The translations under genes were made by a program, and so were the position numbers. A stretch of 64,000 nt of DNA from Sphingomonas hankookensis (GTDB lineage: Bacteria; Pseudomonadota; Alphaproteobacteria; Sphingomonadales; Sphingomonadaceae), in the NCBI RefSeq assembly GCF_028551275.1, contig NZ_CP117025.1, forward strand, positions 2,782,001-2,846,000, read 5' to 3'. Of the stretch, positions 1 to 10,165 are shown piece after piece. Below the pieces are notes generated by a model. It was given only the letters and a program-made list of their open reading frames with translations, was not told the origin of the DNA and did not search any database. Numbering within the stretch: the stretch's first letter is position 1; every line of letters starts with the position of its first letter.

Positions 1-1
1 C

Positions 2-1546
2 GTGTCGTTCAAGCTGCCGGTCGACGCCATGGCCAACGGCACCAATCCGCTGATGCTGCTCGACGAATTGCGCGAGCTGGGCGACTGCACCGTCGTCGCG
101 CGGACCGACGCCATCCCGCCGCCGTCGCAGCTGGTCCCCACCGAATGCCATGTCGGCTGGGACGTCACGCTGATCGGCGACATCAAGCGCGACGATATCG
201 AGGACGTGTTCATCTTCGTGATGGACGACATGGACCTGACCATCGAACCGCTGGCGGTCGAGGGTGAGGAAGCGCCCATCGCCGAAACACCGGCCGTCGT
301 CGAAGAACCCGTCGTCGCCATGGCCGCCACCGCCAGTGCCGACGGCCCCGCCGCCCGCTCGACCGCCAAGGCCGAGGAAAGCGTCCGCGTCCCCGCCGGC
401 CGTCTCGACGCGCTGATGGACCGCGTCGGCGAACTGGTGATCGCGCAGAGCCGCCTCTCGCAGCTTGCCGACCATGGACAGGACCTCGTGCTGCGCTCGG
501 TCTCCGAGGAGATCGAGCGGCTGGCCGGCGAACTGCGCGAAACCATGATGGTGCTGCGCATGGTCCCGGTCGGATCGCTGTTCTCGCGCTTCCGCCGCCT
601 GATCCACGACCTGTCGCGCGATACCGGCAAGACGATCGAGTTCGAGACCGAAGGCGAAGCGACCGAGGTCGACAAGACCGTGATCGAACGCCTGTTCGAC
701 CCGATGGTCCACCTGATCCGCAACAGCTGCGACCACGGCCTCGAAACGCCCGAGGACCGCGCCGCCGTCGGCAAGCCCGCCGCCGGCACCGTCCGCCTCG
801 CCGCGCATCAGGCCGGAGGTGAGGTCGTCATCACCATCCGCGACGACGGCCGGGGCATCAACCGCGCCCGCGTCCGTGCGAAGGCGGAAGCGAACGGCCT
901 GATCCAGCCCGACCAGGCGCTCACCGACCACGAACTGCTCCAGATGATCTTCGCGCCCGGTTTCTCGACCGCCGCGACCGTCACCAACCTGTCGGGCCGC
1001 GGCGTCGGCATGGACGTGGTGAAGCGCACGATCGAAGGGTTGCGCGGATCGATCGACGTCCAGTCGACCGAAGGCGAAGGATCGCTGATCGCGCTGCGCA
1101 TTCCGCTGACGCTGGCGATCATCGACGGCCTGCTCGTGCGGGTCGGCACCGGCCGCTACGTCATCCCGCTGACCGCGGTCGAGGAGTGCATCGAGCTGTC
1201 GCTGGAAGACGACATGCGCCATCGCGGCCGCAGCCTCATCACGCTGCGCGAAAAGCTGGTGCCGTTCCTGCGCCTGCGCGAACTGTTCGCGACCGACACC
1301 CGGCCGGACCCGTTCCAGAAGATCGTGGTCGTCGCCACGCCGATGGGCCGCGTCGGGCTGGTCGTCGACCAGATCATCGGCAACCACCAGACGGTGATCA
1401 AGCCGATGTCGGCGCTTCACCGCGACGCCACCACCTTTGCCGGCGCAACGATCCTCGGCGATGGCGAGGTCGCGCTGATCCTCGACATCGCCCAGCTCAT
1501 CGCGCTCGGCCAGCCTCGTGAGGAGACGCTGCGTGCAGCCGGATGA
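2..1546 (+). CDS. cheA: Chemotaxis histidine kinase CheA (5'-partial)
   Basis: CheA takes phosphate from ATP onto an N-terminal Hpt histidine and passes it to CheY and CheB, coupled to receptors through CheW. The window starts inside the gene, so the Hpt domain is not visible and the GTG at position 2 is unlikely to be the true start. Using visible numbering: a P2-like region (about 1-85), an Ala/Pro/Glu linker (86-125), a dimerisation helix pair (about 130-190), an ATPase domain with N box HLIRNSCDHGLE (N241), G1 DDGRGI (281-286) and G2 GRGVGMD (332-338), then a C-terminal CheW-like domain. It is first of a run of same-strand che genes and overlaps the next cheW by about 14 bp. Confidence 0.97.
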   Translation: MSFKLPVDAMANGTNPLMLLDELRELGDCTVVARTDAIPPPSQLVPTECHVGWDVTLIGDIKRDDIEDVFIFVMDDMDLTIEPLAVEGEEAPIAETPAVVEEPVVAMAATASADGPAARSTAKAEESVRVPAGRLDALMDRVGELVIAQSRLSQLADHGQDLVLRSVSEEIERLAGELRETMMVLRMVPVGSLFSRFRRLIHDLSRDTGKTIEFETEGEATEVDKTVIERLFDPMVHLIRNSCDHGLETPEDRAAVGKPAAGTVRLAAHQAGGEVVITIRDDGRGINRARVRAKAEANGLIQPDQALTDHELLQMIFAPGFSTAATVTNLSGRGVGMDVVKRTIEGLRGSIDVQSTEGEGSLIALRIPLTLAIIDGLLVRVGTGRYVIPLTAVEECIELSLEDDMRHRGRSLITLREKLVPFLRLRELFATDTRPDPFQKIVVVATPMGRVGLVVDQIIGNHQTVIKPMSALHRDATTFAGATILGDGEVALILDIAQLIALGQPREETLRAAG

Positions 1547-2057
1547 ACAACGCCAGGCGGGGGGCCTGGTCCCGTGGAACAGCGACCGCCAGCTCGAGGT
1601 GCTGGTTTTCGACTTGGGGGGTCAAAGCTTCGCGCTCGAGGCGGTGCTGGTCCGCGAAATCCTCGACATGATGCCCGAAACGCGGGTGCCCGGCGCACCC
1701 GATCTGGTCGGCCATGTCATCAACTTTCGCGGGCGGATCATTCCGCTGGCCGACCTGCACCTCGCCTTCGGGATGCGCGTGCCGGAAACGACCAAGGACA
1801 GCCGCATCGTCGTGATCGAGGCGGAGCTCGGCGGCGAGCCGACCATCCTCGGCCTGCGCACCGACAAGGTGCACGAGGTCGCGACCTTTTCGGCCGCCCA
1901 TAGCGAGGACGCGCCGGTCGTCGGCCTGCGCTGGCGCCGCGAACATGTCCGCACGCTGATCCGGCATGGCGACGACGATATCGTCGTCCTGCCCGACCTG
2001 AATGCGATTTTCCAATCGATCACGCGCGGCGACGTCGCGGGGACGTCGATCCACTAA
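1533..2057 (+). CDS. cheW: Chemotaxis coupling protein CheW (first copy)
   Basis: A 174-aa CheW-fold adaptor linking receptors to CheA. I chose the GTG at 1533 because a GAGGAGA Shine-Dalgarno lies about 8 bp upstream inside the end of cheA; a longer reading from GTG 1518 only adds a short Arg-rich stretch. Typical CheW features are visible: a hydrophobic start ([10 protein letters not shown]), [17 protein letters not shown], the [12 protein letters not shown] segment and a VDRV-like strand ([11 protein letters not shown]). The product is about the usual CheW length. A second, diverged cheW lies after the next gene, so the operon may feed two kinds of array or tune coupling stoichiometry (inference). 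Confidence 0.93.
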   Translation: MQPDEQRQAGGLVPWNSDRQLEVLVFDLGGQSFALEAVLVREILDMMPETRVPGAPDLVGHVINFRGRIIPLADLHLAFGMRVPETTKDSRIVVIEAELGGEPTILGLRTDKVHEVATFSAAHSEDAPVVGLRWRREHVRTLIRHGDDDIVVLPDLNAIFQSITRGDVAGTSIH

Positions 2058-2068
2058 CATTCCATTTA

Positions 2069-2077
2069 GGGGGGGGG
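2069..2077 (+). repeat. G9 homopolymer forming the ribosome-binding site of the first receptor
   Basis: Nine consecutive G residues lie 5 bp before the ATG at 2083 and are the only Shine-Dalgarno-like sequence for the receptor gene. Such tracts are prone to slipped-strand change of length, which would alter the spacing between ribosome-binding site and start codon without touching the reading frame. Confidence 0.6.
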
Positions 2078-2082
2078 TCTCC

Positions 2083-3876
2083 ATGCGTGCAACGATCAAG
2101 GTTAAATTGGCCGCCACCTTTGCTGCCGTCATCATACTGCTCGCCGTCGTCATCGGCGTCGGCATCAACAAGATGAGCACACTGAACACCGCGATCAGCG
2201 ATGTTATCGCCGGTCCGGCGCGCCAGTCGCTGACGGCGCAGCAGATCGATACCGAACAGAGCCAGGCGCTGGCGGATCAGCAGTCGCTGATCCTCAACAC
2301 CGACGCCAGCCGGATGCAGGGCTATTATGACGCGGTAGTTGCCGGCGAAGGCCGCGTGGACAAACTGATCGCCGAGGGACAGTCGCTCGCGTCCGAGAGC
2401 GGCAAGCCCTACTGGGTCGAAGTCGCCAAGAGCTGGACCGAACTCAAGCCCGTTTTCGACCGCATCCGCGACATGGGCAAGGCGAACCAGAACGAGGAGG
2501 CCACGCGACTGTCGAACGAGGTGCAGGTTCCGCTGCTCAAGAAGATGAACGCCAGCGTCGATCGGCTCACCGATTTCCAGAGCGCGAACATGAAGGAAGC
2601 CGACGAGGCGACCAACGTGCTCTACGCCGAAAGCCGCATGGTCCTGGTCGTCACCGGCATCATCGCCTTCGTCATCGCCGTGCTCGGTGCCGTCTGGATT
2701 TCGCTGACCGTCTCGCGCGGCCTGAAGCGCATTACCGTTGCGCTGGACGCGGTTGCCATCGGCGACCTCGACAACGAAGTCACCGTCACGTCGAACGACG
2801 AGATCAAGGACCTGGTTGATACCGTCAACCGCATGACCGGTTCGCTGCGCAAGTCGGCGACGCTGGCCGACACCATCGCACAGGGCGACCTGACGGTCAG
2901 CCACACCCCGCTGTCGGACAAGGACAAGCTGGGCCATGCGCTGGTGACGATGGTCGAACGCCTGCGCAATGTCGTCGGTGACGCATCGGGTGCGGCCGAC
3001 AATGTCGCCGCTGGCAGCCAGCAGCTCTCCGCCTCGTCGGAACAGGTGAGCCAGGGCGCGACCGAACAGGCCGCCGCTGCCGAAGAAGCATCCGCTTCGA
3101 TGGAAGAGATGGCCGCCAACATCAAACAGAATGCCGACAATGCCGCCCAGACGGAGAAGATCGCGCGCCAGTCGTCGAAGGACGCCGAGGCGAGCGGCGT
3201 CGCGGTCGACCGTGCGGTCGGTGCGATGCGGGTCATCGCCGAGAAGATCGGCATCGTGCAGGAAATCGCCCGCCAGACCGACCTGCTGGCGCTGAACGCG
3301 GCGGTCGAGGCGGCACGTGCCGGCGAACATGGCCGGGGCTTCGCGGTCGTCGCATCGGAAGTCCGCAAGCTGGCCGAACGCAGCCAGACCGCCGCTGCCG
3401 AAATCAGCGCGGTGTCGGGCGACACGGTGCAGGCCGCGGCACAGGCAGGCGAGATGCTGACCAAGCTGGTCCCCGACATCCGCCGGACCGCCGAACTGGT
3501 CGCAGAGATCAGCGCCGCATGCCGCGAACAGGATATCGGCGCAGCACAGATCAACCAGGCGCTGCAACAGCTCGACACCGTCACGCAGCAGAACGCGTCG
3601 GCATCCGAACAGATCACCTCGACCTCCGAGGAACTGGCGGGTCAGGCGAACGAACTGCAGCAGAGCATCGCCTTCTTCCGCGTCGAACATGCCCATGGCA
3701 ACCGCCGTCCGGCGGCCACCCGCAAGCCGGCGGCACCACGGGCGAAGGCCCCCGCCGCCAGCCGCGCCAAGCCCAACTCGGTCGCCGACCAGCAGGCCCG
3801 CGCACGCGGCTTCGCACTCGACCTGACGCAAGGCGGGCCCGACAGCGACGACGCTGCCTTTGGAGAAGCCGCATGA
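2083..3876 (+). CDS. Membrane methyl-accepting chemotaxis protein
   Basis: A 597-aa transmembrane receptor. TM1 is about residues 9-27, followed by a helical periplasmic sensor of four-helix-bundle character (about 28-185), TM2 (186-208), a HAMP region (210-262) with a possible second HAMP, and a cytoplasmic signalling coiled coil with the hairpin tip [20 protein letters not shown] (395-414). A Lys/Pro/Ala linker and a conserved tail ([18 protein letters not shown] and an acidic end) follow. I chose ATG 2083 because it follows the G9 ribosome-binding tract and gives a short basic N-terminus before TM1. The ligand cannot be told from sequence. The stop overlaps the second cheW (ATGA). The signalling module is nearly identical to that of the soluble receptor downstream. 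Confidence 0.93.
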   Translation: MRATIKVKLAATFAAVIILLAVVIGVGINKMSTLNTAISDVIAGPARQSLTAQQIDTEQSQALADQQSLILNTDASRMQGYYDAVVAGEGRVDKLIAEGQSLASESGKPYWVEVAKSWTELKPVFDRIRDMGKANQNEEATRLSNEVQVPLLKKMNASVDRLTDFQSANMKEADEATNVLYAESRMVLVVTGIIAFVIAVLGAVWISLTVSRGLKRITVALDAVAIGDLDNEVTVTSNDEIKDLVDTVNRMTGSLRKSATLADTIAQGDLTVSHTPLSDKDKLGHALVTMVERLRNVVGDASGAADNVAAGSQQLSASSEQVSQGATEQAAAAEEASASMEEMAANIKQNADNAAQTEKIARQSSKDAEASGVAVDRAVGAMRVIAEKIGIVQEIARQTDLLALNAAVEAARAGEHGRGFAVVASEVRKLAERSQTAAAEISAVSGDTVQAAAQAGEMLTKLVPDIRRTAELVAEISAACREQDIGAAQINQALQQLDTVTQQNASASEQITSTSEELAGQANELQQSIAFFRVEHAHGNRRPAATRKPAAPRAKAPAASRAKPNSVADQQARARGFALDLTQGGPDSDDAAFGEAA

Positions 3877-4352
3877 CCGACAAGACGCCGATGCAGGTCG
3901 TGACCTTCGGCCTGGGTGAGGAAGTGTTCGCGGTTCCGGTGACCATGGTCCGCGAAATCCTCGACTATCGCCCCGCCTTTCGCGTGCCGAACGGCCCGGC
4001 CTGGATGCTCGGCATCACCGATGTCCGGGGACAGGGTGTGCCGATGATCGACCTGCGGATGCGGCTGGGGCTCAGCGCGGTCGAACCGACGCTGGCGACC
4101 CGGGTGCTGATCGTCGACGTGATACTGGCCGACCGGATGCTGTCGCTGGGCCTGGTGGTCGACCGGGTGATCGCGGTCGCGACCTTCGAACGCGAACGGC
4201 TCGAAGCCGCGCCGGACATCGGGCTGCGCTGGCGGTCCGACTATATTGCCGGCGTCGTCCGTGAAGCCGATGGCTTCGTCGTCATCATCGACGCAGCGCA
4301 GGTCTTCTCCAACGACGACGGCGCGATCGCGACCCTCGCCACCGCCGCCTGA
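3873..4352 (+). CDS. cheW: Chemotaxis coupling protein CheW (second copy)
   Basis: A 159-aa CheW-fold adaptor starting at ATG 3873 within the stop of the upstream receptor (ATGA overlap), so translation is probably coupled. It shows [19 protein letters not shown] at the N-terminus, then [38 protein letters not shown] and a C-terminal strand around [14 protein letters not shown]. It is clearly diverged from the first CheW in this operon. Standing between a membrane receptor and a soluble receptor, it may serve either; sequence alone does not decide. Confidence 0.93.
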   Translation: MTDKTPMQVVTFGLGEEVFAVPVTMVREILDYRPAFRVPNGPAWMLGITDVRGQGVPMIDLRMRLGLSAVEPTLATRVLIVDVILADRMLSLGLVVDRVIAVATFERERLEAAPDIGLRWRSDYIAGVVREADGFVVIIDAAQVFSNDDGAIATLATAA

Positions 4353-4445
4353 CCTGCCCCGCGCCGCGTCCGCCGGACGGATGCGGCGCGGACAGACGCC
4401 CGACCGACCACGGCCTGGACAACCATAATAATAAGGATGCCATTC

Positions 4446-6365
4446 ATGTCGCTGCTGTCGCACTTCAACCGCACGTCCCGGCCCGCCGCGGCGATCGCGG
4501 AAATCCATGCGCTGACCCGATCGATCGCCGCCGGCGATCTGTCGCAGCGCCTGCGCGAGGACGTCGCGACCGACGAGGCGCGCGAGCTGCTGGCGGCGGT
4601 CAACGCACTGCTCGACACGGCGCTGGGTCCGGTCGCGCGGCTGGAAGTGGCGATGGTCCATGTCCTCACCGAACATGATCGCGGCGACATCGACGTCATG
4701 CTTGCGCCCGATACGTTCCCCGGCGACGTCGGCCGGATCGCGGATCAGGTGAACCGACTGGTCGGCGCCCATATCGACACCAAGAAGGCGGCAATGGGCT
4801 GCGTCCGCGAACTGGCGAACGGCCATTTCGACGCGCCCTTCGCCTCGCTGCCGGGCAAGAAGGCGTTCATCAACGGCGCGATCGAGACGCTGCGCGGCAA
4901 TCTGCGCACGCTGATCGCCGAAATGAACCACATGTCGGCCGAACATGATCGCGGCGACATCGACGTACAGGTCGCGGCCGACAAATTCCCCGGCGATTTC
5001 GCCACGATGGCGACCGGCATCAATACCATGGTCGCCGGCCATATCGCGGTGAAGAAGAAGGCGATGGCCTGTATCAAGGCATTTGGGGAGGGCGATTTCG
5101 AAGCAACGCTCGAACCCTTCCCCGGTAAGAAGGCGTTCATCAACGACACCATCGAAACGCTCCGCCGCAACTTCAAGGAAATCTCGGGCGAGATCCAGCG
5201 CCTGATCGGTGCCGCGACCGCCGGACAGCTTGGTGAGCGGGGCGACGCCACCCGGTTCGCGGGCGATTATGCCGCGATCATCGCCGGCATCAACGGCATG
5301 CTCGACGCGATCATCCTGCCGATTGCCGAGGGTAACCGCGTGCTCGACCGCGTCAGCACCGGCGACCTGACCGGGCGCGTCGACATTGCGTGCGACGGCG
5401 ATCATCAGCGGATGAAGGACGCGATCAACCGTCTGGTCGACAATCTGTCGCACTTCGCGGGCGAGGTCGCCTTCGCTTCGGATCAGGTCGCCTCGGGCAG
5501 CCAGCAGCTCTCCGCCGCGGCCGAACAGGTGAGCCAGGGCGCGACCGAACAGGCCGCCGCCGCCGAACAGGCATCGTCGTCGATGGAGGAGATGGCGGCG
5601 AACATCAAACAGAATGCCGACAATGCCGCCCAGACCGAAAAGATCGCGCGCCAGTCGTCGAAGGACGCCGAAACGAGCGGCATCGCGGTCGATCGCGCGG
5701 TAGGTGCGATGCGGACCATCGTCGAAAAGATCGGCATCGTGCAGGAAATCGCGCGTCAAACCGATCTGCTGGCGCTGAACGCAGCGGTGGAGGCGGCGCG
5801 CGCCGGCGAACATGGTCGCGGCTTCGCGGTCGTCGCGGCCGAAGTCCGCAAGCTCGCCGAACGCAGCCAGAACGCCGCCGCCGAAATCAACGCGGTTTCG
5901 TCCGACACGGTCAAGGCCGCGGGTGAGGCGGGCGAGATGCTCGCCCGGCTGGTGCCCGACATTCGCCGGACCGCCGAACTGGTGTCGGAAATCAGCGCCG
6001 CGTGCCGCGAACAGGATATCGGCGCATCGCAGATCAACCAGGCGCTGCAACAACTCGACACGGTGACGCAGCAGAACGCCTCCGCCTCGGACGAGATTTC
6101 GTCGACCGCCGATCAGCTGGCCGGCCAGGCCGAAGAGCTTCAGGCCAGCATCGCCTTCTTCCAGCTTGCCGAAGGGGCAACGGCGCCCGCCCCGGTCGTC
6201 CGTCCCGCCAAGGCGAAACCTGCCAAGGCGATCAAGGCCAAGCCTGCGCCCAAGGCCCGTCGCGGCAGCATCGCCGACCAGCAGTCCCGCGTACGCGGCT
6301 TCGCGCTCGACCTGTCGCAGGGCGGCAGCGACGACGAAGACGCCGACTTCGGTCGGGCGGCCTGA
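4446..6365 (+). CDS. Soluble methyl-accepting chemotaxis protein with 90-aa tandem repeat
   Basis: A 639-aa cytoplasmic receptor without transmembrane segments. I chose ATG 4446 because AAGGA lies 8 bp upstream; ATG 4437 overlaps that site. Residues 75-245 hold two tandem copies of a roughly 90-residue unit, each with HDRGDIDV (77 and 167), FPGD, and PGKKAFIN (136 and 226). These are flanked by HAMP-like segments (GDLSQRL near 30, GDLTGRVDI near 307), so the N-terminal half resembles a chain of HAMP-type relay modules. The signalling domain (about 345-590) is nearly identical to the membrane receptor's. The conserved C-terminal tail ([18 protein letters not shown], then acidic residues) recurs. 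The role is probably sensing an internal signal. Confidence 0.9.
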   Translation: MSLLSHFNRTSRPAAAIAEIHALTRSIAAGDLSQRLREDVATDEARELLAAVNALLDTALGPVARLEVAMVHVLTEHDRGDIDVMLAPDTFPGDVGRIADQVNRLVGAHIDTKKAAMGCVRELANGHFDAPFASLPGKKAFINGAIETLRGNLRTLIAEMNHMSAEHDRGDIDVQVAADKFPGDFATMATGINTMVAGHIAVKKKAMACIKAFGEGDFEATLEPFPGKKAFINDTIETLRRNFKEISGEIQRLIGAATAGQLGERGDATRFAGDYAAIIAGINGMLDAIILPIAEGNRVLDRVSTGDLTGRVDIACDGDHQRMKDAINRLVDNLSHFAGEVAFASDQVASGSQQLSAAAEQVSQGATEQAAAAEQASSSMEEMAANIKQNADNAAQTEKIARQSSKDAETSGIAVDRAVGAMRTIVEKIGIVQEIARQTDLLALNAAVEAARAGEHGRGFAVVAAEVRKLAERSQNAAAEINAVSSDTVKAAGEAGEMLARLVPDIRRTAELVSEISAACREQDIGASQINQALQQLDTVTQQNASASDEISSTADQLAGQAEELQASIAFFQLAEGATAPAPVVRPAKAKPAKAIKAKPAPKARRGSIADQQSRVRGFALDLSQGGSDDEDADFGRAA

Positions 6366-6438
6366 CCGCCGCACCGCCCTTCTCCCTGCTCCGACGACGT
6401 GACCGTCGCCGCCACGTCGATCGAATGGAACCCGCCCT

Positions 6439-7287
6439 ATGTCCGCCTTGCCCGCCCCCTCCCCCGATCTCGACCGGCTCAGCCCGCACAAGTTCGCGAA
6501 GCTGTCGGCGCTGATCTATGACAAGACCGGCATCAAGATGCCCGCGACCAAGGTCACGATGCTGCAAGGGCGGCTGCAACGGCGGCTGCGCGAAGTCGGC
6601 ATCGCGACGCTGGATGCCTATTGCGACCATCTGTTCGACGGCAGCGCACATCCCGACGAGATCATCAACCTGATCAACGCGGTGACGACGAACAAGACCG
6701 ACTTCTTTCGCGAACCCGGCCATTTCGACTTCATGGCAAAGACCGCGCTGCCAACGCTGGCGGACAGCGGCCGGCGCCGCATCCGCGCGTGGAGCGCGGC
6801 CTGCTCGACCGGTGCCGAACCCTATACGATGGCGATGGTGCTCGACCAGTTCGCGCAGAAGAGCGGAGTGGACTATGGCATCCTCGCCACCGACATCGAC
6901 ACCACCGTCCTCGAAACCGCGCGGCGCGGCATATACCCGACCGAAATGGTCGAACCGGTGCCGGCGTCGCTGCGCCAGCGCTATGTCGCCGTCTCGCGCG
7001 ATCGCAAGGCGAACCAGGTGCGGATGGTGCCGGCCCTGCGCTCGGCGATCGGTTTCGCGCGGCTGAACCTGATGGAGGAACGCTATCCGGTCGGCGAACC
7101 GATGGACCTCATCTTCTGCCGCAACGTGCTCATCTATTTCGACAAGGAGACGCAGGAGCGGGTCGTGCGCCGGCTGTGCGCCAATCTGCGGCCCGGCGGC
7201 TATCTGTTCCTCGGCCATTCGGAATCGATCGCCGGCATGGACCTGCCCGTCCGGACCGTCTCCTACACCGTCTTCACGAAAGACTGA
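6439..7287 (+). CDS. cheR: Chemotaxis protein methyltransferase CheR
   Basis: A 282-aa AdoMet-dependent methyltransferase that methylates Glu residues of receptor coiled coils for adaptation. It has an N-terminal helical domain, the CheR hallmark [17 protein letters not shown] for cofactor binding, and the C-terminal signature [17 protein letters not shown]; the length is normal. It lies 73 bp after the soluble receptor and directly before cheB, the usual adaptation pair. The 73-bp gap shows no clear promoter to me. Confidence 0.97.
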   Translation: MSALPAPSPDLDRLSPHKFAKLSALIYDKTGIKMPATKVTMLQGRLQRRLREVGIATLDAYCDHLFDGSAHPDEIINLINAVTTNKTDFFREPGHFDFMAKTALPTLADSGRRRIRAWSAACSTGAEPYTMAMVLDQFAQKSGVDYGILATDIDTTVLETARRGIYPTEMVEPVPASLRQRYVAVSRDRKANQVRMVPALRSAIGFARLNLMEERYPVGEPMDLIFCRNVLIYFDKETQERVVRRLCANLRPGGYLFLGHSESIAGMDLPVRTVSYTVFTKD

Positions 7288-7288
7288 C

Positions 7289-8362
7289 ATGTCCAAGATC
7301 CGCGTCCTGATCATCGACGACAGCGCCAGCGTCCGCCAGGCGATGACGGCGATCCTGAGCGAAGACCCCGCGATCGAGGTGATTGCCGCCGCCGCCGACC
7401 CCTTCGCCGCCGCGCGCCACATCCAGGAGGAAATTCCCGACGTCATCACGCTCGACGTCGAGATGCCCCGCATGGACGGCGTCACCTTCCTGCGCAAGCT
7501 GATGAGCCAGAAGCCGATCCCGGTCGTCATGTGCTCCTCGCTGGTCGAGGAAGGGTCGGAAACCCTGCTCCAGGCGCTGGAAGCCGGTGCGGTCGACGTC
7601 ATCCTGAAGCCGCGCATGGGTGTCGCCGACCATCTGAACGACGCCAAGATGCGGATTCGCGAAACGGTGAAGGGCGCCGCCCGCGCCCGTGTCCGCACCC
7701 GCAGCGCCAGCCGGCTCAACTCGCCCGCCGCAAAGCTCACCGCCGATGCCGTGCTGCCGCCGCCGACCGGCCGGGCGATGAGCCGCACGACCGAGATGGT
7801 CGTCTGCATCGGCGCCTCGACCGGCGGGACCGAAGCGCTGCGCGAGGTGCTGGAGGCGTTGCCCGCCAACTCGCCCGGCATCGTCATCGTGCAGCACATG
7901 CCCGAAAGCTTCACACGCGCCTTCGCGAAGCGGCTGAACGGCCTGTGCCAGGTCGATGTGAAGGAGGCCGAGGATGGCGACACCGTCATGCGCGGCCACG
8001 TACTGATCGCGCCGGGCGGCCTGCGCCACATGATGCTGGAGCGGCAGGGCGCGCGCTATGTCGTGGCGATCAAGGAAGGCCCGCTGGTATCGCGCCATCG
8101 CCCGTCGGTCGACGTCCTGTTCCGCTCCGCCGCGCGCAACGCCGGGTCGAATGCGGTCGGGATCATCATGACCGGCATGGGCGACGACGGCGCGCGCGGG
8201 CTGCTCGAAATGAAACAGGCCGGCGCCCGCACCTTCGCGCAGGATGAAGCGACGTCGGTCGTGTTCGGCATGCCCAAGGAAGCCATCGCCCGTGGCGCTG
8301 CCGACCGGGTCGTCCCGCTCAGCGCCATCGCCCGCGAATTGTTGCAGGCGACCGCGCGATGA
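7289..8362 (+). CDS. cheB: Chemotaxis methylesterase/glutamine deamidase CheB
   Basis: A 357-aa protein with an N-terminal response-regulator receiver (phospho-acceptor D56 in [10 protein letters not shown]) and a C-terminal methylesterase domain. The catalytic Ser motif GASTGG, His in [16 protein letters not shown] and Asp in GMGDDGA are all present. Phosphorylation by CheA should raise demethylation of receptors. It starts one base after cheR ends, so the two are very likely co-translated. The interdomain linker is basic. Confidence 0.97.
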   Translation: MSKIRVLIIDDSASVRQAMTAILSEDPAIEVIAAAADPFAAARHIQEEIPDVITLDVEMPRMDGVTFLRKLMSQKPIPVVMCSSLVEEGSETLLQALEAGAVDVILKPRMGVADHLNDAKMRIRETVKGAARARVRTRSASRLNSPAAKLTADAVLPPPTGRAMSRTTEMVVCIGASTGGTEALREVLEALPANSPGIVIVQHMPESFTRAFAKRLNGLCQVDVKEAEDGDTVMRGHVLIAPGGLRHMMLERQGARYVVAIKEGPLVSRHRPSVDVLFRSAARNAGSNAVGIIMTGMGDDGARGLLEMKQAGARTFAQDEATSVVFGMPKEAIARGAADRVVPLSAIARELLQATAR

Positions 8363-8407
8363 TCGGTGCGCCCCGCCCCGCCCCCTTCTCCGTTCAGGAC
8401 TGACGCC

Positions 8408-10105
8408 ATGCACCATATCCGCATCGACACCGACACCGCCGAAGCCCTGAACCTGTCCGACCTGAAGCGCAATCTGGCGATGGTCGCGGCGGGGATGGAC
8501 GCGCGGTTCGTCCGCGCCGGATCGACCCTGTCGACCGCGATCGAGACGATCGACCGTATCATCCACTCGATCGACGGCGTCACCGGCGCACTCGACGAAA
8601 GCGTCGCTGGCATCGCGGTGTCGAGCCTGAAATCGGTCGCCGGACAGCTCGACGCCCTGCCCGTCGTACAGGCGGGGCGTGAGGCGGACATGGCCCGGAT
8701 CGGTGCGGCATCGCGGGTACTGCGCGATCACGTCATGGACATGCGCCAGGCGCTTCGCGTGCTGCACATCTATGGCATGAACATCAAGATCGCGGCATCG
8801 GGCGAGGCGGCTTTCGTGGGCTTCGTCAACGACATGGGGCAACGTCTTGCCACCGGTGAAGAACATCTCGAAGGGTTCCTCGCCAAGCTGAAGGAACTGT
8901 CGGGCAGCGTCGGCAGCGTGCAGCAGGCCGGCCGCCTGCTCGCCGCCGAGGCGCGCAAGATCCTGCCCGCCGTGCCGCAGCGCCTTACCCGCGATGCCGA
9001 CGCGCTCAACGGCCATCTGGGCGACGTCGCATCGATGGCGCGGCAGGTGGCGGAGATCGCGCGAACCGTGCAGGGTCGTGTCGCGACGATGCTCGGCGCG
9101 TTGCAGGTCGGCGACAGCACGCGGCAGCGGCTGGAGCATGTCGTGTCGGGCCTGCAACTGCTCGACGGCTGCACGCGCGAACTGGCGCCGGCGCCGCAGG
9201 CCGAGGTGACGGCGGTGGTCCACCACCTGCTCGCCGCGCTGCTCGAAACCAGCGCTGCCGATTTCGACCGCGACGCCGCGCTGCTCGTCGCCAGCCTGAA
9301 GGCGTTGCAGCCCGACACCGCCGCGCTGCTCGACCTGATCGACGACGGCACCGGGCGCAACGGCCGCCCGTTCCTCGTCCAGATCGAGGAGGCCGTGGGC
9401 GAAGTCGCGATCATCACCGTGCAGTTGCAGGAAGCCGACCATCGCTCCGGCGCGATGCTGGGCCTCATCACCGAAACCGTCGACGAACTGACCGGCCGCC
9501 TCGAACAGCTGCAACGCGTGCAGTTCAACGTGCAGGACATCGCCACCAACACCCGCCTGCTGTGCCGCCGCCATGGCGATCTGGGCAAGGCGGTGTCGGT
9601 CGTCGCGGGCGAAGTCGATATCTATGCCCATTCGCTCGGCAATGCGATGCGCGGCATCGGCCAGCCGATCCGCGAACTGTCCGACGTCAACGCGCTCCTC
9701 GCCCAGAAGCGCGGGGTCGAGGGGGACAGCGACATGGGGACCAAGCTGTCGCAGGCGCTGGTCGTCATCCGCGAAGGATGCCAGCGCACCGATCTGGCCG
9801 TTCGCGAGGGCGGCGACGATGCCCGCCAGTTGATCGAACTGCTGACGATCGCCGGCGACGAGATCGGCGCCGAGCTGCAACTGGGCGCGAACATGCGTCA
9901 GGCGGCGATCCTGCTGTCGGCGGCGCCGCACATCGACCAGCTGTCGGACGAAGCCCATGCCGCACTTGCCGGCCTGCTGCCGCAGATTTTCGCGCTCTAC
10001 ACCATGGCGCAGGAACGCGACGTCCACACCGCCAACGTGCCCCATGCCTTCGCCGTCACGACCGCCGTCGTCGAAACCGACGACGACGACGACGGCCTGT
10101 TCTGA
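8408..10105 (+). CDS. Che-operon helical protein of unknown function
   Basis: A 565-aa, mostly helical cytoplasmic protein that I do not recognise as a named Che component. ATG 8408 is preferred because residues upstream of it are Pro-rich and implausible. There is no transmembrane segment. Two segments recall chemotaxis proteins. ALQVGDSTRQRLEHV (231-245) matches the D-x-T-x-Q spacing of the CheZ phosphatase motif. IATNT..LL..HGDLGKAVSVVAGEV (378-403) looks like a receptor hairpin tip with about 11 residues missing. The C-terminus is an Asp run ending in GLF. It follows cheB by 45 bp on the same strand. It may be a phosphatase or an array-associated accessory protein; both are inferences. 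Confidence 0.75.
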   Translation: MHHIRIDTDTAEALNLSDLKRNLAMVAAGMDARFVRAGSTLSTAIETIDRIIHSIDGVTGALDESVAGIAVSSLKSVAGQLDALPVVQAGREADMARIGAASRVLRDHVMDMRQALRVLHIYGMNIKIAASGEAAFVGFVNDMGQRLATGEEHLEGFLAKLKELSGSVGSVQQAGRLLAAEARKILPAVPQRLTRDADALNGHLGDVASMARQVAEIARTVQGRVATMLGALQVGDSTRQRLEHVVSGLQLLDGCTRELAPAPQAEVTAVVHHLLAALLETSAADFDRDAALLVASLKALQPDTAALLDLIDDGTGRNGRPFLVQIEEAVGEVAIITVQLQEADHRSGAMLGLITETVDELTGRLEQLQRVQFNVQDIATNTRLLCRRHGDLGKAVSVVAGEVDIYAHSLGNAMRGIGQPIRELSDVNALLAQKRGVEGDSDMGTKLSQALVVIREGCQRTDLAVREGGDDARQLIELLTIAGDEIGAELQLGANMRQAAILLSAAPHIDQLSDEAHAALAGLLPQIFALYTMAQERDVHTANVPHAFAVTTAVVETDDDDDGLF

Positions 10106-10165
10106 TCGATCGGCCGGGGGCGCAAGCCTTTGCACCTCCGGCCAAAGGCGGATAAGCGGTAGCGG

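Noticed and set aside
3642..6491. Very long antisense frame opposite the receptor and cheW genes
   Set aside because: His/Arg/Gly-rich translation without domain character; a normal effect of high G+C coding bias.
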